A DNA stretch of 64,000 nucleotides from Marinobacter lutaoensis (GTDB lineage Bacteria; Pseudomonadota; Gammaproteobacteria; Pseudomonadales; Oleiphilaceae): contig NZ_MSCW01000007.1 in the NCBI RefSeq assembly GCF_001981305.1, positions 186,001-250,000 on the forward strand. The letters run 5' to 3'. Both the position numbers and the translations under genes were made by a program. The notes below the pieces were generated by a model. The model searched no databases, had not been told where the DNA came from, and was given only the letters and a program-made list of their open reading frames with translations. Positions within the stretch are counted from its first letter, which is position 1, and each line of letters starts with the position of its first letter. This document shows, piece by piece, positions 60,522-64,000 of this stretch.

Positions 60522-61802
60522 ATGATCGGACACCGTCTGACCAAGCTTGCCATCGCCACAGGCCTTGCGGCCTGTTCGGGCGCAACCCTGGCCAACCCTC
60601 AATCCCCGATGTCGACCCGGTCATTCGCCATGGCCGGAACCGGCGTTGCCATCGCCCAACCCTCGGCCGCACCCGGTGCCAATCCCGCCATGCTGGCGGC
60701 GGACCACCATGACTGGGCCGACGATTTCGGCCTGATGCTGCCCTCGGTCAATGCCCGCATCGCCGATGAGGAAGAAACGGTGGACCAAGTGGACGATATC
60801 CAGGATGTGATCGACCGGTTCCAACAGCTTGACCGAAGCACCCGCCCGGAAGAGGCCCAGGCGCTCGCCGCCGAGCTGCTGGAGCGACTCGACCGGTTCG
60901 ACCGGGACACCGCCCGGGTCAACGCCGGGCTGGGGCTGGCTCTGGCCGTTCCCAGCCGGTCTCTGGCGTTCGGCGTGTTCACCAACGGCAACCTGGTGGC
61001 CACGGTCCGGGGCGAGTTCGACGAAGATGACCGGGCCACCCTGGAAACCCTGGTGGCGCTTGATCCGAACAACCCCGCCGACCTGCTGCAGCTTCAGAAC
61101 GCCGACCTGGAGGACGACCTGCAATCCCGCGGTCGCGTCCTCGCCGCCGCCGTGTTCGAGGCCGGTATCAGCGTGGCCCATGCCCTGGACCTGGGCAATG
61201 GCAACCGCCTCCAGATCGGAATCTCGCCCAAGTATGTGGAGCTGACCACTTATCAATACACCGAGACCGTATCCGGTTTCGAGGACGAAGACTTCGACAG
61301 CGACGACTACCAGACCGACAAGAGCGGCTTCAACCTGGATATCGGCGCCGCCTACGCCTTTGGCGACTCACATCAGTGGAACCTCGGCCTGATGGTCAAG
61401 AACCTGATTCCCATGGAACTGGATTCCGCCCGCAGCAAACCGCTGCTGGAGGACACCCACACCCTCGAACTCAAACCCATGGTTACCGCCGGTATCGCCC
61501 ACCGCAGCGAATACCACGTCGTGACCGCCGAGCTGGACCTGACCCGAAAGGATGCCTTCGGTTACGAAGACGACACCCAGTGGCTGGCCCTGGGCGCCGA
61601 GTTCGACGCCTGGCGCTACGCTCAGCTGCGCCTGGGCGTGCGCCACAACCTTGCCGGCAATGACGACAACGACGGCATTGCCGAGGACACCCAGTTCACC
61701 GCCGGGCTGGGCCTGAACCTGCTGGGCGTGCACCTGGATCTGGGCGCCCTGTACAGCGACGCCGACATCGGCGCGGCCCTGGAGCTGGGCACCGCGTTCT
61801 GA
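60522..61802 (+). CDS. TraF-family (PF13729-type) outer-membrane beta-barrel protein
   Basis: A 426-residue secreted protein with a signal peptide (cleavage near TLAN at about 25). The mature start SPMSTRSFAMAGTGVAIAQPSAAPGANPAML is the family hallmark, shared with the FadL-like N-terminal plug. A long acidic coiled-coil-like insertion (about 82-130) follows, then alternating strands ending in ALELGTAF, whose C-terminal Phe marks an outer-membrane barrel. The family is named after conjugal TraF, but no conjugation genes are present, and the name should not be read as function. Confidence 0.85.
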   Translation: MIGHRLTKLAIATGLAACSGATLANPQSPMSTRSFAMAGTGVAIAQPSAAPGANPAMLAADHHDWADDFGLMLPSVNARIADEEETVDQVDDIQDVIDRFQQLDRSTRPEEAQALAAELLERLDRFDRDTARVNAGLGLALAVPSRSLAFGVFTNGNLVATVRGEFDEDDRATLETLVALDPNNPADLLQLQNADLEDDLQSRGRVLAAAVFEAGISVAHALDLGNGNRLQIGISPKYVELTTYQYTETVSGFEDEDFDSDDYQTDKSGFNLDIGAAYAFGDSHQWNLGLMVKNLIPMELDSARSKPLLEDTHTLELKPMVTAGIAHRSEYHVVTAELDLTRKDAFGYEDDTQWLALGAEFDAWRYAQLRLGVRHNLAGNDDNDGIAEDTQFTAGLGLNLLGVHLDLGALYSDADIGAALELGTAF

Positions 61803-61808
61803 CCCCTT

Positions 61809-61833
61809 CCCGCCCGGGGCTCCGCCGGGCGGG
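61809..61833 (+). terminator. Terminator hairpin after the TraF-family gene
   Basis: CCCGCCCGG (61809-61817) pairs with CCGGGCGGG (61825-61833) around a seven-base loop, followed by ATTTCCC. It begins seven bases after the stop. Confidence 0.65.
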
Positions 61834-61920
61834 ATTTCCCTACCTTTCCGTCATTTGCCTCGCTCCCGTCCAGCCCGGATAATCCCGGAACAGACAGACA
61901 ACGCAGGGAACAGGCACAAC

Positions 61921-63057
61921 ATGCAAACCTACCTGGTTGGTGGCGCCGTCCGCGACGAACTGCTGGGCCTTGACGTCAAGGACCGGGATTGGGTCGTGGT
62001 CGGGGCCACGCCGGAACAGATGCGGGCCCAGGGCTTTCGCCAGGTGGGGGCTGACTTTCCGGTGTTCCTGCATCCGCGCACCCAGGAGGAGTACGCCCTG
62101 GCCCGCACCGAACGCAAGCAGGGCCGGGGCTATCATGGTTTCACCGTATACAGCGCTCCGGATGTCACCCTGGAGCAGGACCTGCAACGCCGCGACCTGA
62201 CCATCAACGCCATGGCGCGGGCAGAAAACGGCGAACTGATCGACCCCTTTCACGGCCTCGACGACCTCAAGGCCCGCCGCCTGCGTCACGTGTCTCCGGC
62301 CTTTGCCGAAGACCCGCTGCGCATCCTGCGTACTGCCCGCTTCGCAGCCCGATTCCAGCCCCTGGGCTTCTCGGTATGTGAAGACACCCTGACGCTCATG
62401 CGCCGCATGGTCGACGATGGCGAGGTGGCGCACCTGGTGCCGGAGCGAGTCTGGCAGGAAATCCAGCGGGCTCTGCACGAGGCCGCCCCCACCGTTTTCT
62501 TCCGGGTGCTGGCCGAGTGCGGGGCGCTGGCGGTACTGATACCGGAACTGAATGAACCCGACCGACTGGCCACCGGCCTCAATGCTCTGGACTGCCTCGC
62601 CCTCCGGCCCGATACCAGCACCGGACAACGCTTTGCCGGACTCTTCGCCGCCGTGCCCACTGACCAGGCCGAGCACCGGGCCCGGTGCCTGAAAGCCCCC
62701 AATGATTGTCGCGACATGGCCCGCCTCACCAGCCATTTCCTCGACCGTCTGACTGCATTATCCTTGCCGGAAGGGCCGGCCCCGGCGCTGCTCGAACTGC
62801 TGGATACCGCCGACGTCTGGCGCCGGCGCCCCCGGTTCGATGCCCTGCTGACGGTGCTGCATTGCGCCACACCACCGGGCCTCGCCGGCCGCGTCCGGCA
62901 ACTGGAACTGGCCGCGCAGGTAGCCACCGGGGTGGAGCCCGCGGCATTGCTGGCCCAGGGCTATCGGGGCTCCGCCCTGGGCCAGGCCATTCATCAGGAA
63001 CGCCTGAAACGTATAGAAGGGGCCTTGTCGGCCCACAACCACCGAGGATCGCCATGA
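61921..63057 (+). CDS. cca: CCA tRNA nucleotidyltransferase, short form lacking the HD motif
   Basis: A 378-residue class II nucleotidyltransferase that adds or repairs the CCA end of tRNA. The head has GGAVRDELLG and the metal-binding D21-R-D23, and neck RRDLTINAMA and PLRILRTARFAARF are intact. E. coli Cca also carries an HD phosphohydrolase domain whose core is RFAALCHDLGKG. Here the corresponding place reads RFAGLFAAVPTDQ, with the HD pair gone and the region shortened. So CCA addition is expected but the phosphatase/phosphodiesterase activity is not. The stop overlaps the folM-like start. Confidence 0.93.
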   Translation: MQTYLVGGAVRDELLGLDVKDRDWVVVGATPEQMRAQGFRQVGADFPVFLHPRTQEEYALARTERKQGRGYHGFTVYSAPDVTLEQDLQRRDLTINAMARAENGELIDPFHGLDDLKARRLRHVSPAFAEDPLRILRTARFAARFQPLGFSVCEDTLTLMRRMVDDGEVAHLVPERVWQEIQRALHEAAPTVFFRVLAECGALAVLIPELNEPDRLATGLNALDCLALRPDTSTGQRFAGLFAAVPTDQAEHRARCLKAPNDCRDMARLTSHFLDRLTALSLPEGPAPALLELLDTADVWRRRPRFDALLTVLHCATPPGLAGRVRQLELAAQVATGVEPAALLAQGYRGSALGQAIHQERLKRIEGALSAHNHRGSP

Positions 63058-63800
63058 CCGAGTATGCGCCTGTCGCACTGGTAACCGGCTCCGCCCATCG
63101 GCTCGGAGCCCGCACCGTGGAACTGCTGCACGAACGCGGCTGGAACCTGGTCATTCACTATCGCACCCGCCAGGCTCAGGCCCAGGCACTCGCCGAGCGG
63201 CTCAACGACGTCCGTCCGGGTTCCGCCATCTGCCTGCAGGCGGACCTGACCCGTACCGACGATGTGCATCGGCTGGGCAAGGAAGCCATTGCCCACTGGG
63301 GCCACCTCGAGGGCCTGGTGAACAACGCCTCGGTGTTCTACCCCACGCCCACCGGCGAGGCGCTGCACGATGATTGGGACCGGATCATGCACACCAACCT
63401 CAAGGCACCCTTCTTTCTGGTACAGACGTGCCTGACCGCCCTGCGCAACAGCAAGGGCAGCGTCATCAACCTGATCGATATCTACAGCGAAAAGCCCCTG
63501 AGCAACCATCCACTGTACTGCGCCAGCAAGGCCGGCCTGGCGGCGCTGACCCGCTCCTGGGCCAAGGACCTGGCACCGGACGTCCGCGTCAACGGCGTCT
63601 CGCCCGGCGCCATTCTTTGGCCGGAAAGCAACGGCGCTATCGACAAGAGTTATCAGAAAGCGATCGTCGAGAAGACCCCGCTGGCCACCACCGGCAACCC
63701 CGACGACATCGCCCGCACCGTGGTGTTTCTGATGTGTGATGCGCCCTTCATCACCGGCCAGATCATCTCCGTGGATGGCGGCCGCAGCCTGAACATGTAG
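63054..63800 (+). CDS. Pteridine reductase-like short-chain dehydrogenase (FolM/PTR1 type)
   Basis: A 248-residue SDR. The cofactor motif TGSAHRLGART has the Arg found in pteridine reductases (TGxxxRxG) rather than the common TGxxxGIG. VNNASVFYPTP near 92 and the catalytic Tyr-Lys in YCASKAGL near 157 follow. It likely reduces dihydrobiopterin or dihydromonapterin for pterin or folate metabolism. It overlaps cca by four bases (ATGA). Confidence 0.88.
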   Translation: MTEYAPVALVTGSAHRLGARTVELLHERGWNLVIHYRTRQAQAQALAERLNDVRPGSAICLQADLTRTDDVHRLGKEAIAHWGHLEGLVNNASVFYPTPTGEALHDDWDRIMHTNLKAPFFLVQTCLTALRNSKGSVINLIDIYSEKPLSNHPLYCASKAGLAALTRSWAKDLAPDVRVNGVSPGAILWPESNGAIDKSYQKAIVEKTPLATTGNPDDIARTVVFLMCDAPFITGQIISVDGGRSLNM

Positions 63801-63832
63801 TCCGCCGCCCGGCCCCTGCCATGGACGGGCTT

Positions 63833-63860
63833 TGGCCGCCTCCCCCTTTCCGGCTACAAT
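63833..63860 (+). promoter_or_regulatory. Possible promoter for the thiolase gene
   Basis: TTGGCC (63833-63838) and TACAAT (63855-63860) are 16 bases apart. A TTGAT-G-ATCAA palindrome at 63871-63881 follows the -10 but has one base between arms, so it is not an FNR box. Confidence 0.35.
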
Positions 63861-63933
63861 GCCGCCACCATTGATGATCAAAACGAAGAGCGCGACGGTG
63901 TTCGCTCGCGCCGCTACCAACCGGAGAGTTTCC

Positions 63934-64000
63934 ATGCGTGATGTCGTGATTGTTGCCGCCAAGCGGACCGCCATCGGAAGTTTTGGCGGGGGCCTGTCCG
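63934..64000 (+). CDS. Thiolase (acetyl-CoA acetyltransferase-like), 5' fragment
   Basis: The first 22 codons before the window ends. The start MRDVVIVAAKRTAIGSFGG is the characteristic thiolase N-terminus (VIVxAxRTPIGxFxG). GGAG is at 63922-63925. Whether it is biosynthetic or degradative cannot be told from this fragment. Confidence 0.85.
   Translation, partial: MRDVVIVAAKRTAIGSFGGGLS

Noticed and set aside
60522..61802. Conjugation machinery suggested by the TraF family name
   Set aside because: No other transfer genes, pilin or relaxase nearby; the protein is an outer-membrane barrel of a broadly distributed family.
63871..63881. FNR/ANR box TTGAT...ATCAA before the thiolase gene
   Set aside because: The half-sites are separated by one base, not the required four, and the element lies downstream of the -10.

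Overview
The window is a high-GC chromosomal segment of a Gram-negative gammaproteobacterium. The gene content (fabA-fabB, a SUF cluster with sufT, FlgP/FlgT, YegQ/TrhP, a wax-ester synthase, desT/desCB-like genes, NsrR/NnrS) points to a marine hydrocarbon- or lipid-associated lineage such as Marinobacter or a close relative; this is inference from family knowledge, not a database match. It is densely coded, with about 63 intact or edge-truncated protein genes, at least three gene relics, no visible tRNA or rRNA genes, no CRISPR array and no recognisable transposase or integrase.

Layout. 1-4170: end of ahcY, metF, then a polar amino-acid ABC transporter operon. Between metF and the transporter lies a 23-bp direct repeat bracketing a 34-base C homopolymer. 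4190-16600: a metal(loid)-resistance island. It holds a LysR relic, an ACR3-like permease behind a canonical MerR, a mer operator/promoter driving a truncated merF and an intact merA, an ECF sigma factor with a Cys-bearing tail, an ArsP-type permease with a small CxxC thioredoxin-fold protein, arsO, arsJ with its dedicated GAPDH, an ArsC-ArsR fusion, arsH, acr3, and finally a small membrane protein gene next to a decayed tandem copy of itself. The island thus covers Hg(II) reduction, arsenate reduction with arsenite efflux, arsenate export as 1-arseno-3-phosphoglycerate, and organoarsenical chemistry.

16627-31237: core genes (DUF2505, bioA, rsmE, DUF445, HDOD, BrkB/YihY, a 2-hydroxyacid dehydrogenase, tpm), the prkA-yeaH-spoVR stress operon, and an lrgAB-type pair. 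31373-36312: lipid genes (wax ester synthase/DGAT; a TetR repressor divergent from a ferredoxin reductase plus a fatty-acid desaturase) and an NsrR/Rrf2 regulator. 36474-48217: moaA, hemN, an internally duplicated HAD protein, ctaG-SCO, a CDF metal exporter with its own MerR-type operator, an AEC transporter, TrhA/PAQR, EVE, a one-domain voltage-gated channel with an unusual acidic selectivity filter, sirB2 and nnrS. 48333-50411: fabA, fabB and an HTH-only AraC protein. 50610-58457: trhP, then sufBCDS-sufA-sufT-sufE behind an IscR type-1-like site. 58468-64000: flgT, flgP, a TraF-family outer-membrane protein, cca, a pteridine-reductase-like SDR, and the start of a thiolase.

Regulatory signals can be read directly in several places. 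A MerR operator with 19-bp promoter spacing precedes the merF relic, and a second MerR-family operator lies before the CDF gene with no regulator gene beside it. An ArsR-like dyad sits before the ArsC-ArsR fusion. A 25-bp IscR-like element lies before sufB and a dyad before nnrS. A recurring GCGTACA/GTGTACAC palindrome links the desaturase locus, trhA and the AraC gene.
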